Source: Rhodocyclaceae bacterium (lineage in GTDB: Bacteria > Pseudomonadota > Gammaproteobacteria > Burkholderiales > Usitatibacteraceae). Taken from it: a stretch of 64,000 nt of DNA. Within the stretch, counting starts at the first letter, position 1. Each line of letters starts with the position of its first letter. Where the stretch lies: assembly GCA_020247545.1 (NCBI GenBank), contig JADCIX010000007.1, positions 1 through 64,000 of the forward strand, in the 5' to 3' direction. The notes below the pieces were generated by a model. It was given only the letters and a program-made list of their open reading frames with translations. It was not told the origin of the DNA and did no database searches. Both the position numbers and the translations under genes were made by a program. Below, one piece after another: positions 47,549 through 57,822 of this stretch.

Positions 47549-48160
47549 ATGAGTACCCGACACGCTGACTTTCGTCACGCCCAAAACAACAAAATCGCAG
47601 ATCCGACCTCGACCTTGGTCTCCGTCGACCGATTGACGCGCCTAAAACAGGTGGTAGAAGGGCAGTTCGCACCCGTTGAATTGCCTGAATTGGCCGATTT
47701 CCTCGCGTCATCTGAGGGGCATATCAACTACCGGATTAGTGGAAATAGCCTGACAGATCAATCAGGTAGGCAGCAAAAGCGGTTGCAGTGTATAATTTTG
47801 GGTTGGTTTGATGTGATGGATCCGGTTACCTTGGCACCATCGCGTTTTGAGCTTGATATCGAGAGTCGGTTAGTGTTGGTTGCCTCGGAAGAGGCGCTGC
47901 CACCGCTGGAAGATGAGGCGGATGACGAGGATTACATCGTCTGTGGCCAAGATTTTGATCTCAAGGCGCACGTTCAGGAAGAAGTGTTGCTGGCGATCCC
48001 GACAACGATGCCGAGAGCGCAAGCGCTTCCCGAGACCAAGTTGCCAAGAGCGCTTCGTGGGGCGCGTCAGCCGGATGTTTCGGCGGGGATCGTCGAAGCG
48101 GGGGGCGGAGCCAAGCAGTCGCCGTTTGCCAAACTAGCAGCATTAAAGAAAACGCGTTAG
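47549..48160 (+). CDS. yceD: YceD / DUF177 family protein
   Basis: A 203-residue protein of the DUF177 family, found just upstream of rpmF in most bacteria; in some species it is needed for 23S rRNA accumulation. Family segments are VNYRISG-like HINYRISGN, QCIILGWFDVMDPVTLAPSR and the acidic EDYIVCGQDFDLKAHVQEEV. The ending KQSPFAKLAALKKTR is typical. There is no Shine-Dalgarno before the ATG. Confidence 0.9.
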   Translation: MSTRHADFRHAQNNKIADPTSTLVSVDRLTRLKQVVEGQFAPVELPELADFLASSEGHINYRISGNSLTDQSGRQQKRLQCIILGWFDVMDPVTLAPSRFELDIESRLVLVASEEALPPLEDEADDEDYIVCGQDFDLKAHVQEEVLLAIPTTMPRAQALPETKLPRALRGARQPDVSAGIVEAGGGAKQSPFAKLAALKKTR

Positions 48161-48233
48161 TCGCTCAAGGCATTTTTTTGCGGCTACGGCAGCATGAATC
48201 GCAGTAACAAGTTTTTTATTCAGGAGAATCACC

Positions 48234-48416
48234 ATGGCAGTCCAACAGAACAAGAAGTCGCCCTCCAAGCGCGGCATGCATCGTGCGCATGATTTTCTGG
48301 CCAGTCCGCCGACGGCCATTGAACCAACCACAGGCGAGACCCACTTGCGTCACCACATCTCCCCGTCGGGTTTCTATCGCGGGAAAAAAGTGGTGAAAAC
48401 TAAGGCGGACGAATAA
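48234..48416 (+). CDS. rpmF: 50S ribosomal protein L32
   Basis: A 60-residue basic protein beginning [19 protein letters not shown], standard for bL32, with [18 protein letters not shown] near the end. It lacks the zinc-binding cysteines, as is normal for proteobacterial L32. AGGAGA lies 7 nt before the ATG. The yceD-rpmF-plsX order is highly conserved. Confidence 0.98.
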   Translation: MAVQQNKKSPSKRGMHRAHDFLASPPTAIEPTTGETHLRHHISPSGFYRGKKVVKTKADE

Positions 48417-48495
48417 GTCGTCTGCGCTCGATCTGGCGTCACAATTAACGGTTAAGCTGCTGGGTATCTTGCAGTAGGCGAGTTGCTCGAAAACA

Positions 48496-49581
48496 ATGCA
48501 GACAACGATTGCCATCGACGCGATGGGCGGGGATGTCGGGCCCAAGGTCACCGTTCCTGCCGCATTATCGTTTCTCGCTCAATCTCCCGATTGTCGAGTG
48601 CTTTTGGTCGGTCGTACGGACAACATTAAGGCCCAGTTAAGAAAAGCCACAGCGCGCGGTGACGCGACGCTGATGTTGCGGCGTCTGGAAGTTATCGAGG
48701 CACCTGAACTTGTTGAAATGCACGAAGACGTGCGTTCGGCGATCCGCCACAAGAAGAACTCGTCTATGCGTGTTGCCATCGACTTGGTGAAGTCGGGCAG
48801 GGCGCACGCCTGTGTTTCCGCCGGCAATACCGGCGCGCTGATGGGGACTGCTAAGTTTGTCCTCAAGACGCTTCCAGGCATCGACCGCCCCGCAATCTGT
48901 GGCGCGCTGCCGTCACGCAATGGTGTGGTTTACGTATTGGATTTGGGCGCGAATGCCGAATCTACCCCGGAGCACCTACTCCAATTTGCCATCATGGGAG
49001 CCATGTTGTGCGCCGCCGTCGACGGCAAAGAGAGTCCGTCCGTCGGTCTTCTCAATATTGGTTCCGAAGAGATCAAAGGTAACGAGAGCACAAAACGCGC
49101 CGGTGAGTTGCTGAAAGCAAGCCATCTGAATTTCTTCGGCAACGTCGAGGGTACTGATATCTACAAAGGCACCACCGACGTGGTTGTTTGCGACGGCTTT
49201 GTGGGTAACGTAATGCTCAAGGCCTCTGAGGGGATCGCCAAGATGATGGGCGATTTTCTGAAAGAAGAGTACAAGAAATCTCCCCTGCGTAAACTGATGG
49301 CGCTGATCTCATTACCGGCGTTGAATGGATTTCGCTCACGCGTTGATCACCGCCAATACAATGGCGCGGCGTTACTTGGCTTGCGCGGTATTGTGGTGAA
49401 AAGCCACGGTTCTGCCGATGCGTATGGCTTTGGTCGTGCGATTCTGCGTGCCAAGTCTGAAGCCGAACATGGCCTGCTTTCCAAGATCAGCACGGAAATT
49501 GAGAGGCTGCACAATGAAGGATTGTTGCAACCAGCGGGTGCTGCCAGTAATGATGAAGTGCCAAATCTTGCGGAAGGTTAG
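48496..49581 (+). CDS. plsX: Phosphate acyltransferase PlsX
   Basis: PlsX makes acyl-phosphate from acyl-ACP, feeding PlsY in phospholipid synthesis. The start [19 protein letters not shown] is the family signature; [10 protein letters not shown] and [17 protein letters not shown] follow. 361 residues. The stop is directly followed by the fabH ATG (no gap), so the two should be co-translated. Confidence 0.96.
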   Translation: MQTTIAIDAMGGDVGPKVTVPAALSFLAQSPDCRVLLVGRTDNIKAQLRKATARGDATLMLRRLEVIEAPELVEMHEDVRSAIRHKKNSSMRVAIDLVKSGRAHACVSAGNTGALMGTAKFVLKTLPGIDRPAICGALPSRNGVVYVLDLGANAESTPEHLLQFAIMGAMLCAAVDGKESPSVGLLNIGSEEIKGNESTKRAGELLKASHLNFFGNVEGTDIYKGTTDVVVCDGFVGNVMLKASEGIAKMMGDFLKEEYKKSPLRKLMALISLPALNGFRSRVDHRQYNGAALLGLRGIVVKSHGSADAYGFGRAILRAKSEAEHGLLSKISTEIERLHNEGLLQPAGAASNDEVPNLAEG

Positions 49582-50547
49582 ATGAGCGAAGTCTTTGCCC
49601 GCATTGCCGGCACCGGGAGTTACCTGCCGGCGCGATGTGTCACCAACGACGAGTTGTCAAAGACTGTCGACACCAGTGATGAGTGGATATTTTCACGCAC
49701 TGGCATTCGCGAGCGCCACTATGCCGCAGATAATGAAAGTGCGAGTGACCTCGCGTTGATCGCCTGTCAGCGCGCCATGAAAGCCGCGCGGGTTGATGCA
49801 AATGACATCGACTTGATCATCGTTGCAACCTCGACGCCGGATATGGTGTTTCCATCAACAGCCTGTATCTTGCAGGACAAGTTGGGCGTTAAGGAGGCGA
49901 TCGCGTTTGATGTGCAGGCCGTGTGCGCGGGGTTTGTATATGGCCTCGCAACGGCCGAAAAATTCATCCGTACGGGAGCCGCCAAATGTACGCTGGTGGT
50001 GGGTACCGAAGTATTCTCGCGCATCATGAATTGGCAAGATAGAACCACCTGTGTATTGTTCGGCGATGGTGCCGGGGCGGTTGTGCTGAAGGCATCAACG
50101 GAGCCGGGTATCCTGTCAACGCATCTGCACGCCGACGGTAGTTATCGCCAGGCGCTCTGCGCACCAGGCACAGTTGAGAATGGCAAGATTCGCGGCAGCC
50201 CGATGCTGACCATGGAAGGGGGCGCGGTTTATAAGTTCGCGGTAAAGGCGTTTGAAGACGTGGCGTGGGAAGCGTTACATGCAAATGGGTTGCAGCCCGA
50301 TGCGATTGACTGGTTCATTTGCCATCAGGCCAATCAGCGCATCATCATGCACGCTGCAAAACGTCTGGCGATGCCCGATGACAAGGTGGTCATCACGGTT
50401 GACCGCCATGGCAATACCTCTGCCGCTTCCATCCCGCTCGCGCTCGACGTATCGGTTCGCGAGGGCAAAATCAAACCTGGGCAAATGGTCTTGATGGCCG
50501 CGCTCGGCGGCGGTTTTGCTTGGGGTGCCGCGATCGCAAAATGGTAA
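49582..50547 (+). CDS. fabH: 3-oxoacyl-ACP synthase III
   Basis: FabH condenses acetyl-CoA with malonyl-ACP to start fatty-acid synthesis. Cys115 in [12 protein letters not shown] is the nucleophile; the His is in [11 protein letters not shown] and the Asn in [11 protein letters not shown]. 321 residues, starting [19 protein letters not shown]. First of fabH-fabD-fabG-acpP-fabF. Confidence 0.97.
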   Translation: MSEVFARIAGTGSYLPARCVTNDELSKTVDTSDEWIFSRTGIRERHYAADNESASDLALIACQRAMKAARVDANDIDLIIVATSTPDMVFPSTACILQDKLGVKEAIAFDVQAVCAGFVYGLATAEKFIRTGAAKCTLVVGTEVFSRIMNWQDRTTCVLFGDGAGAVVLKASTEPGILSTHLHADGSYRQALCAPGTVENGKIRGSPMLTMEGGAVYKFAVKAFEDVAWEALHANGLQPDAIDWFICHQANQRIIMHAAKRLAMPDDKVVITVDRHGNTSAASIPLALDVSVREGKIKPGQMVLMAALGGGFAWGAAIAKW

Positions 50548-50569
50548 TGCACAATACTTACTAAACACC

Positions 50570-51505
50570 ATGACAACCTTCGCAATTACGTTCGCCGGTC
50601 AGGGCTCACAGTCGATTGGCATGATGACCGGTTTGGCGACGCTACCGGTTGTCAAGTCCACCTTTGACGAGGCATCGACACTACTTGGTCTGGATCTATG
50701 GCAACTTGCCGAAGCCGGGCCGGTGGAGTTACAGAACCAGACGGTGAATACCCAACCTCTGATGCTGGTTGCCGGCGTGGCGACATGGCGCGCATGGCAA
50801 AGCCTCGGTGGCCCACAGCCGAACCGTTTTGCCGGGCACAGCCTCGGTGAATACACCGCGCTGGTCGCGGCCGGGGCGATGGCATTCGCGGATGCGGTCC
50901 CACTGGTAAGATTTCGTGCCGAGGCCATGCAGGCGGCGGTACCGGAAGGGAAGGGCGGCATCGCAGCAGTTCTGGGACTCGACGTTGACGTGGTTCGACA
51001 AGTTTGTTCGGATGCTGCGGCAGGCGAGGTGCTTGAAGCGGTCAACTTGAACTCGCCCGGCCAAATTGTGATCGCGGGTCATCGCAGCGCCGTTGAGCGT
51101 GGTATGGCGCTGGCGAAGGAACGCGGTGCAAAACGCGCCATTATGCTGCCCATGAGCGCGCCATCACATTGCGCGCTGATGCGTCCAGCGGCGGAACAAT
51201 TGCGCAGTCGTTTGCAGCATGTGCAAATTACGACACCCTCTGTACCGGTCATCCAAAACGCAGACGTTGCTGCATTTTTAACGGCAGAGGAGATCAAGTC
51301 CGCGCTAGTGGAACAGCTGTTCCGTCCGGTGCGTTGGATTGAGACCGTTCAGGCGTTGGCAAGAAATGGCGCGACGACGGTGATTGAATGCGTGCCAGGC
51401 AAGGTTCTCACGGGGCTGAATAAACGCATCGAGTCCAACCTGAATTGTCTCGCGATAAGTGACGAAGCGGGGCTCAATGCGGCAATTGCGGTCGCGAACG
51501 CATAG
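50570..51505 (+). CDS. fabD: Malonyl-CoA:ACP transacylase
   Basis: FabD loads malonyl onto ACP. The GQGSQ motif is at residues 10-14 (TFAGQGSQSIGM) and the nucleophile Ser91 is in GHSLGEYTAL. From ATG 50570 it has 311 residues; the frame start at 50516 lies within fabH. It is 22 nt after fabH. Confidence 0.97.
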   Translation: MTTFAITFAGQGSQSIGMMTGLATLPVVKSTFDEASTLLGLDLWQLAEAGPVELQNQTVNTQPLMLVAGVATWRAWQSLGGPQPNRFAGHSLGEYTALVAAGAMAFADAVPLVRFRAEAMQAAVPEGKGGIAAVLGLDVDVVRQVCSDAAAGEVLEAVNLNSPGQIVIAGHRSAVERGMALAKERGAKRAIMLPMSAPSHCALMRPAAEQLRSRLQHVQITTPSVPVIQNADVAAFLTAEEIKSALVEQLFRPVRWIETVQALARNGATTVIECVPGKVLTGLNKRIESNLNCLAISDEAGLNAAIAVANA

Positions 51506-51561
51506 TCAGCTGCTTGCAGACGCCACACTTTCCCCAAGACAGTGAGAGACGAGAACCACCT

Positions 51562-52311
51562 ATGACAAAACTACTTGACGGGCAGGTTGCCCTGGTTACC
51601 GGTGCCACGCGCGGGATTGGCGCTGCAATTTTGGGCAGGCTGCTTGCGGAGGGCGCTACCGTAATCGGCACGGCGACTAGTGACTCTGGTGCAGCCACCA
51701 TCCAGGCCGCCATCGATGCCGCCGGCGGGAAAGGCCTCGGTGCGGTGCTGGATGTGAAGGATGCGGCACAGACAGACTCGCTGTTGAAGACGCTTGAGGA
51801 GAACTTCGGTGCCGTGAGTATTCTGGTAAACAACGCCGGCATCACCCGTGATAACTTGATGATGCGGATGAAGGATGAGGACTGGTCGGGCGTACTTGAG
51901 ACCAACCTGACCTCGGTGTTCCGGCTTTGTCGCGGTGTGATCAAGGGCATGATGAAAGCACGTGCTGGTCGCATCATCAATATCGCGTCGGTCGTTGGAT
52001 TTATGGGCAACGCCGGGCAGGTTAACTATGTCGCGGCCAAGGCGGGCATGGTTGGATTTAGTAAGGCGCTCGCGCGCGAAGTGGGAAGTCGAAATATCAC
52101 CGTTAATTGTGTCGCCCCCGGCTTCATCGAAACAGACATGACCAAAGCGTTATCTGCCGAGCAAGTTTCCAAATTGGTCGGCAGTGTTCCACTGGGGCGG
52201 CTTGGTCAGCCGGCTGATATTGCGGAGGCGGTGCTATTCCTCGCTTCGTCCCGCGCCGCCTACATCACCGGCAATACGATCCATGTCAACGGCGGCATGC
52301 ACATGGAGTAA
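51562..52311 (+). CDS. fabG: 3-oxoacyl-ACP reductase
   Basis: An NADPH-dependent SDR reductase of the elongation cycle. TGATRGIG binds the cofactor; the catalytic residues are Ser143, Tyr156 and Lys160 (NYVAAKAG). 249 residues end GNTIHVNGGMHME, as in FabG. ATG 51562 is 56 nt after fabD. Confidence 0.97.
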   Translation: MTKLLDGQVALVTGATRGIGAAILGRLLAEGATVIGTATSDSGAATIQAAIDAAGGKGLGAVLDVKDAAQTDSLLKTLEENFGAVSILVNNAGITRDNLMMRMKDEDWSGVLETNLTSVFRLCRGVIKGMMKARAGRIINIASVVGFMGNAGQVNYVAAKAGMVGFSKALAREVGSRNITVNCVAPGFIETDMTKALSAEQVSKLVGSVPLGRLGQPADIAEAVLFLASSRAAYITGNTIHVNGGMHME

Positions 52312-52408
52312 TCTGGCTGCATGGATAAAGTGCGGTCGAATGCAGGTACGGGCGGATTTTTGCGGTTTTGGTAAACTAGTGCAGTTTTATCTCTAAAGGA
52401 AGTAGCAC

Positions 52409-52648
52409 ATGGATAACATCGAAGCGCGCGTAAAAAAGATCGTCGCAGAACAACTCGGCGTAGCAGAAGCCGAGATAAAGAACGAATCATCGTTTGTCGA
52501 AGATCTTGGCGCTGACTCGCTGGACAACGTTGAACTGGTAATGGCGCTCGAAGAAGAGTTCGAAACTGAGATTCCGGACGAGGCCGCCGAGAAGATCACC
52601 ACCGTTCAGCAAGCAATCGACTACGTATCCGCCAACCAGAAAAAGTAA
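52409..52648 (+). CDS. acpP: Acyl carrier protein
   Basis: A 79-residue acidic carrier; Ser37 in [10 protein letters not shown] takes the phosphopantetheine. A strong AAAGGAAG ribosome site precedes the ATG. A 97-nt gap before and a terminator after fit separate, high expression. Confidence 0.99.
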   Translation: MDNIEARVKKIVAEQLGVAEAEIKNESSFVEDLGADSLDNVELVMALEEEFETEIPDEAAEKITTVQQAIDYVSANQKK

Positions 52649-52668
52649 CGTATTCGCGGCGCATACAG

Positions 52669-52700
52669 GCTGTCGATCGGCACCGGTCGGCAGCTTTTTT
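52669..52700 (+). terminator. Rho-independent terminator after acpP
   Basis: GCTGTCGATC pairs with GGTCGGCAGC (two G-U pairs) around GGCACC, followed by six T. It is 20 nt past the acpP stop and before fabF; it likely ends part of the transcripts, lowering fabF relative to acpP. Confidence 0.85.
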
Positions 52701-52759
52701 ATTGGCCGCGCGATGTGCAGATGTTCAACAGACTTTATATTTCACCATCAGGTTCGATT

Positions 52760-53995
52760 ATGAGTAAGCGAAGGGTCGTCATCACGGGGTTGGGCATCGT
52801 CTCGCCGGTAGGCAATACCGTTGCCGCCGCATGGGACAATATTGTCAACGGTCGCGGCGGTATCGGTCCGATCACAAGATTTGACGCCGGTGTATTGCCC
52901 ACCCGTTTTGCGGCGGAAGTGAAAAACTTCAACGCGGCTGACTGGATGTCGCCGAAAGAAGTTCGGCGTATGGATACCTTTATTCACTTCGGACTTGCCG
53001 CGACCAAGATGGCCTTGGACGATTCAGGCATCGTCGTCGATGATTCAAATTCGCATCGCATCGGCGTGAATGTCGGCTCCGGTATCGGCGGTCTGCCGAT
53101 GATCGAGGACAACATCCGGGAAATGATCGACAAAGGGCCGCGCCGACTTTCGCCATTTTTTGTGCCGGGCTCCATCATCAATATGGTTGCCGGGCTGATC
53201 TCCATACAGTACGGTGTGAAGGGGCCAAATGTTTCCATGGTCTCGGCTTGCACCACCGCAACTCACTGTATTGGTGACGCGGGCCGAATGATTGAATACG
53301 GCGATGCTGACATCATGATCGCCGGCGGGGCTGAAGCGACGATTTGTATGGCGGGTATTGGTGGTTTTTGTGCGGTGAAAGCGCTTTCCGAACGTAACGA
53401 CTCACCGGAGACCGCGAGCCGCCCGTTCGACCGCGACCGCGATGGATTTGTGCTCGGTGAAGGAGCGGGCATCTTGGTTCTTGAGGAGTACGAACATGCC
53501 AAGGCGCGTGGTGCCCGAATTTATGGTGAACTGGCGGCGATGGGAATGAGTGCGGACGCCAACCACATCACTGCGCCAAGTATGGACGGGCCGCGTCGCG
53601 GCATGTTGGCGGCACTTCACAATGCGGGTATCAACGGCGATGAAGTCCAATATCTGAATGCCCATGGCACTTCCACACCGCTTGGCGATAAGAATGAAAC
53701 TGCCGCAGTGAAGGCCGCCTTTGGCGACCACGCTAAAGACCTGGTGGTTAACTCCACGAAATCAATGACCGGGCATTTACTCGGCGCGGCGGGTGGTGTT
53801 GAGGCGGTCTTCACCACACTGGCCATCTACAACCAAATTTCGCCGCCGACGATCAACATTTTTGATCAAGATCCGGAGTGTGACTTGGACTATTGTGCCA
53901 ACGTTGCGCGTGATATGAAAATCGACGTGGCCCTATCTAATTCCTTTGGATTTGGCGGGACTAACGGTACGTTGGTTATGAAGAAACTGCGATAG
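52760..53995 (+). CDS. fabF: 3-oxoacyl-ACP synthase II
   Basis: The elongating condensing enzyme. It starts SKRRVVITGLGIVSPVGNTV; Cys164 is in VSACTTATHC, and the two His in NAHGTSTPLGD and MTGHLLGAAGG. From ATG 52760 it has 411 residues; the frame opens at 52715 with no support. There is a possible own promoter in the 60 nt after the terminator, not identified. Confidence 0.97.
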   Translation: MSKRRVVITGLGIVSPVGNTVAAAWDNIVNGRGGIGPITRFDAGVLPTRFAAEVKNFNAADWMSPKEVRRMDTFIHFGLAATKMALDDSGIVVDDSNSHRIGVNVGSGIGGLPMIEDNIREMIDKGPRRLSPFFVPGSIINMVAGLISIQYGVKGPNVSMVSACTTATHCIGDAGRMIEYGDADIMIAGGAEATICMAGIGGFCAVKALSERNDSPETASRPFDRDRDGFVLGEGAGILVLEEYEHAKARGARIYGELAAMGMSADANHITAPSMDGPRRGMLAALHNAGINGDEVQYLNAHGTSTPLGDKNETAAVKAAFGDHAKDLVVNSTKSMTGHLLGAAGGVEAVFTTLAIYNQISPPTINIFDQDPECDLDYCANVARDMKIDVALSNSFGFGGTNGTLVMKKLR

Positions 53996-54031
53996 TTTCG
54001 CGTTGACGATCATTACCCTAAAAGGAAACTG

Positions 54032-55033
54032 ATGGCGCGGGTCATCGCTGCAATCTTGTTCGTGCTTTGCGTGGCAGCAATGGCGATCGGTGCTGCGGGA
54101 GTCAGGTATTCACGGACGCCGCTTGTTTTGCCGACAGTGCCGTTTGACTTCACAGTCGAAAGGGGGCTTTCCTTGAAGGCCGTGTCTCAAAAACTGACAG
54201 ACGCAGGCCTTCTGGCCGAGCCGTATAGCCTGTGGGTACTGGGTCGACTCACGGACGAGGCGTCGAAAATTCAGGCTGGACGTTATCGTCTTGTATCGCC
54301 TATCTCTCCCATGGATCTGTTGCAGAAGATGGTTGATGGAGATGTGCTAAAGGTGGGTATGACCTTTGTTGAAGGGGTGACGTTTCGCGATATGCGTGCT
54401 GCGTTAGAGGCAAACCCTGACATTCGCGTGACGTTGAAGGGGCTTAGTGCCAAGGACATTCTGAAAAAGCTCGCCGCGCCGGAGACCAATCCGGAGGGGC
54501 TTTTTTTTCCTGATACCTATCAGTTTTCGCCTGGAACGAGTGACCTCGACATTTTGCGGGCGAGCTACCAAGCCATGCAGAAGAAACTGACTGAGGCCTG
54601 GCAACAACGTGCGCCGGGCCTGCCGTATCAAAGCCCATATGAGGCGCTCATCATGGCCTCGATTGTCGAAAAAGAAACCGGCCGCGCGGATGAACGGCCG
54701 CAAATTGCAGGTGTTTTTGTCAACCGATTGCGGCTGCCAATGCGATTACAAACCGATCCAACCGTCATTTACGGCATGGGTGAGAAGTTTGACGGCAACA
54801 TTCGTCGGCGCGACCTGACCACCGACACACCGTATAACACCTATACCCGTGACGGCCTGCCGCCGACACCGATTGCGATGCCCGGTCTGGCCTCGATCAA
54901 GGCTGCGCTCAACCCGGCCAGTACCGACAAGTTGTACTTTGTGGCGACTGGAAATGGCGATGGCTCACACGTGTTTTCACGTACCTTGGATGAACACAAT
55001 CGCGCCGTCGCGAAATATCAACTGGGTCGATAA
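54032..55033 (+). CDS. mltG: Endolytic murein transglycosylase MltG
   Basis: MltG cuts nascent glycan strands and is thought to set their length. One N-terminal membrane helix (about 3-23), a LysM-like region, then the YceG domain with NPEGLFFPDTY and the catalytic Glu in IMASIVEKETG, and TVIYGMGEKFDG and the late NPPTPIAMPGL-like PPTPIAMPGLASIKAALNP. 333 residues. AAAGGAAA precedes the ATG. The gap to tmk is 3 nt. Confidence 0.94.
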   Translation: MARVIAAILFVLCVAAMAIGAAGVRYSRTPLVLPTVPFDFTVERGLSLKAVSQKLTDAGLLAEPYSLWVLGRLTDEASKIQAGRYRLVSPISPMDLLQKMVDGDVLKVGMTFVEGVTFRDMRAALEANPDIRVTLKGLSAKDILKKLAAPETNPEGLFFPDTYQFSPGTSDLDILRASYQAMQKKLTEAWQQRAPGLPYQSPYEALIMASIVEKETGRADERPQIAGVFVNRLRLPMRLQTDPTVIYGMGEKFDGNIRRRDLTTDTPYNTYTRDGLPPTPIAMPGLASIKAALNPASTDKLYFVATGNGDGSHVFSRTLDEHNRAVAKYQLGR

Positions 55034-55036
55034 TCC

Positions 55037-55660
55037 ATGTCGTCGGCCGCGGGCAAGTTCATTACGTTTGAAGGCATCGATGGTGCCGGCAAGTCGTCGC
55101 ATGTATCGTTTATCACCCAGTACCTGCGCGAGCGCGGCATCGAGGTGGTTGCGACCCGCGAGCCTGGTGGCACCCCCTTGGGTGAGACGTTGCGTAACAT
55201 CGTGCTCAACGAAAAAATGCACGGTGATACCGAGGCCTTGTTGGTGTTTGCCAGCCGCCGCGAACATCTGGCGGAGGTGATCGAGCCGGCGCTCGCGCGA
55301 GGGGAGTGGGTGGTGTGTGATCGATTCACCGATTCAACCTACGCCTATCAGTGCGGTGGCCGTGGGTTGGATCCTAGTCGGGTCGCACCCTTGGAGCATT
55401 TTGTTCATGGTCATCGCCAGCCAGATCTGACGCTGCTATTTGATGCGCCCATCAATGTCGCGCGCGAGCGTCTGGATCGCGCCACCCCGGACCCCGACAA
55501 GTTTGAACGCGAGCAGGGCGAGTTTTTTACCCGCGTTCGTCAGGTTTATCTGGAGCGTGCGGCACAATTTCCACAGCGTATTGTCATTATTGATGCGTCC
55601 CAGACCATCGAAATGATTCGAGAGCGTCTCTGTGACCACCTCAAACGGTTATTGGGTTAA
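55037..55660 (+). CDS. tmk: Thymidylate kinase
   Basis: Tmk phosphorylates dTMP to dTDP. Walker A is [11 protein letters not shown] (residues 11-21), followed by [11 protein letters not shown] and the [11 protein letters not shown] motif. 207 residues. It sits between mltG and holB, an order conserved across proteobacteria. Confidence 0.97.
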   Translation: MSSAAGKFITFEGIDGAGKSSHVSFITQYLRERGIEVVATREPGGTPLGETLRNIVLNEKMHGDTEALLVFASRREHLAEVIEPALARGEWVVCDRFTDSTYAYQCGGRGLDPSRVAPLEHFVHGHRQPDLTLLFDAPINVARERLDRATPDPDKFEREQGEFFTRVRQVYLERAAQFPQRIVIIDASQTIEMIRERLCDHLKRLLG

Positions 55661-55674
55661 GTGCGGCGCGGCTG

Positions 55675-56700
55675 ATGATTGATATCCTGTCCTGGCAAAA
55701 GCAACCGCTATCCGAATTGATCGCGCGCGGCGAGAAGCTGCCGCACGCATTGCTCATTCACGGACGCAGTGGTGTCGGCAAGATTGAATTTGCTCGGGCA
55801 CTTGCCCAGTCGCTGTTGTGTGAATCGCCACAGGATGGCTTTGCCTGCGGGGAGTGTCCGGCCTGCGGCTGGTTTCGTGAAGGCAACCATCCCGACTTTC
55901 GCGAGTTGTTACCGGAATCGATGTTGGACGAGGCGTCCACTGATGAGGTTGCGGCAGATGCCGACGACAAAGACAAAAAGAAGAGTCGCGAGATCAAGAT
56001 TGACCAGATTCGCGCGATTGCCGATTTCATGATGCTGTCTACGCACCGGGACGGCTACCGCGTGTTGTTGGTTCATCCCGCGGAGGCGATGAACATCGCT
56101 GCGGCAAATGCGCTACTAAAGACATTGGAAGAGCCTGCCGCCCGAACAGTTATCTTGTTGGTGAGTGATCAACTCGGCCGCCTGCTCGCCACCATCCGCA
56201 GCCGTTGTCAGCGCGTGTTGGTACCGGCACCAGATACCCAAACGGCGCTGGCGTGGCTCAATACACAAGGCATGAGCAATGCCGAAAATGCGCTCGCTGC
56301 GGCTGCCGGCGCGCCGTTGGATGCGATCGCATTTGGCAATGCCGATTACCAGTCCGCCAGACTGGCGTTTGTCGCCACGCTTGCAGAACCCGACTTCGAC
56401 TATGTGTTGAGTGCGCAGAATTTTGAAAAGACAGATCTACCGAGTTTGCTTGGTTGGATGCAAACTTGGACAAATGACCTGATCCGACAAAAGATGTTGG
56501 GACAGATTAATCACCATCGCGACCACGCGCGTGCCGTTGAGAAGATTGCGCGCAATATCGATTTGCCAAAGGTTTTTCGGTTCGAAAGTGAGCTGCGCCA
56601 GACCAGACGACTGATTAATCACCCGTTGAATGCGAGACTACTTCTAGAGCAACTTTTCATCGCCTATAAACAAGCTATTTCCAGCCGGCCGAGCGCCTGA
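55675..56700 (+). CDS. holB: DNA polymerase III subunit delta prime
   Basis: Part of the clamp loader. Walker A-like GRSGVGK at about 30-36, the zinc-site cysteines in CESPQDGFACGECPACGW, then KTLEEPAARTVILLV and the sensor RSRCQRVLVP. A Lys/Asp-rich insert (ADADDKDKKKS) lies near residue 95-110. 341 residues. A pilZ gene often follows in relatives; here the LOG gene on the other strand comes next. Confidence 0.93.
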   Translation: MIDILSWQKQPLSELIARGEKLPHALLIHGRSGVGKIEFARALAQSLLCESPQDGFACGECPACGWFREGNHPDFRELLPESMLDEASTDEVAADADDKDKKKSREIKIDQIRAIADFMMLSTHRDGYRVLLVHPAEAMNIAAANALLKTLEEPAARTVILLVSDQLGRLLATIRSRCQRVLVPAPDTQTALAWLNTQGMSNAENALAAAAGAPLDAIAFGNADYQSARLAFVATLAEPDFDYVLSAQNFEKTDLPSLLGWMQTWTNDLIRQKMLGQINHHRDHARAVEKIARNIDLPKVFRFESELRQTRRLINHPLNARLLLEQLFIAYKQAISSRPSA

Positions 56701-56774
56701 TTGTCGGTGAACTTGTCTGGATTGCCCGCCAACAACCGCGCCCTCGCCGCAGGAAATCGGCTGGCCGCATAGGT

Positions 56775-57377
56775 TCAGATAACCTTATCCTGTTTTGTTC
56801 TATCCAGCCACTTTCCGGTATCTGGCGCTTCCGCGCGACGCAACTTGTCGATCAGTACTGAAAGGTCGGTATCCACTTGCAGTGATTCACGGTGCAAGTC
56901 ACGCAGGAACCGCTCGTCACGCGCATGATCCAGGAATGCAATCAATGCATCGAAGAACCCGTTGACGTTGAGTAACCCGATCGGTTTGGTGTGATACGCC
57001 AGCTGCTGCCAGGTGAGTGACTCGAACAATTCATCTAGGGTGCCGAAACCTCCCGGCAGGGCGATGAAGCCATCAGACAGTTCGGTCATGAGCGCCTTGC
57101 GTTCATGCATGGTTTCCACCACATGCATTTGTGTCACACCGGCATGACCGACTTCCTTTTCCACCAGCATGCGGGGGATGACACCGACCACCTCACCGCC
57201 GGCGGCGAGGCAGGCGTCGGCCGCCACGCCCATCAGCCCGACACTTCCGCCGCCGTAAATCAGGCGAATATTCCTGTGGGCGAGGGTGGTACCAAAAGAG
57301 GCAGCGGCGTCACGGTAGGCGGGATCGGCACCGGGAGAGGCACCGCAAAACAGGCAAAGCGAGTTGAGTGTGTTCAT
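56775..57377 (-). CDS. LOG family protein (cytokinin riboside monophosphate phosphoribohydrolase-like)
   Basis: LOG proteins release the base from N6-modified AMP; bacterial members are mostly annotated as TIGR00730 Rossmann-fold proteins. The motif PGGFGTLDELFE and the upstream GGGSVGLMGV and ETMHERKALM are family marks. From ATG 57377 it has 200 residues; a TTG at 57383 is the frame limit. It interrupts the holB-tatD neighbourhood along with the copper genes. Confidence 0.92.
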   Translation of the reverse strand: MNTLNSLCLFCGASPGADPAYRDAAASFGTTLAHRNIRLIYGGGSVGLMGVAADACLAAGGEVVGVIPRMLVEKEVGHAGVTQMHVVETMHERKALMTELSDGFIALPGGFGTLDELFESLTWQQLAYHTKPIGLLNVNGFFDALIAFLDHARDERFLRDLHRESLQVDTDLSVLIDKLRRAEAPDTGKWLDRTKQDKVI

Positions 57378-57447
57378 CCACAAATTATAGGCGGGCGGAC
57401 TTGTTTATTGCTCCACGCCATTTCGGCGCGGTAGGGCTAAGGCTGAA

Positions 57448-57648
57448 TTACCAAGGCCCGGAGGGTGGATACCCCGCGGCAACGAGGGCGTCGGCAAACG
57501 CCGCACGGTCAACTTCGGAAGTAATCTTGACGTGTTTGGTGGGGATATCCACTTCGACGGTCGCCGTATGATCGAGTGCTTTTACGGTTTTTTGCACCAC
57601 ACCGGCGCAATGACCGCAGGAAATATCGGGAATGTTGAATTCGATCAT
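57448..57648 (-). CDS. Heavy-metal-associated (CopZ-like) copper chaperone
   Basis: A 66-residue single HMA domain. The metal-binding motif is SCGHCAGVVQKTVKAL (Cys11, Cys14 in CGHC), with the usual ALDHTATVEVDIPTKHVKI core. It is divergent from the copper ATPase gene 174 nt away, and probably delivers Cu(I) to it. Start ATG 57648 follows AAGGAGT. Confidence 0.92.
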   Translation of the reverse strand: MIEFNIPDISCGHCAGVVQKTVKALDHTATVEVDIPTKHVKITSEVDRAAFADALVAAGYPPSGPW

Positions 57649-57822
57649 GAACTACTCCTTAGAACTGCGATTGATGCCGCCCTCGATTCTGCCCTTGAAT
57701 TTGTAAATGCCAGGCAAACCTAAGCAACGTTGGTACCGTATACATTAACTTGCGCCATTTCGGTGGTTTGCAAGCTTTATCATCTCGCATTGTTCTCGCA
57801 TTGTTCTCCCACAGCCCGCCCC

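Noticed and set aside
57649-57822. CueR-type operator before copA
   Set aside because: No dyad of the ACCTTCC-GGAAGGT type is present.
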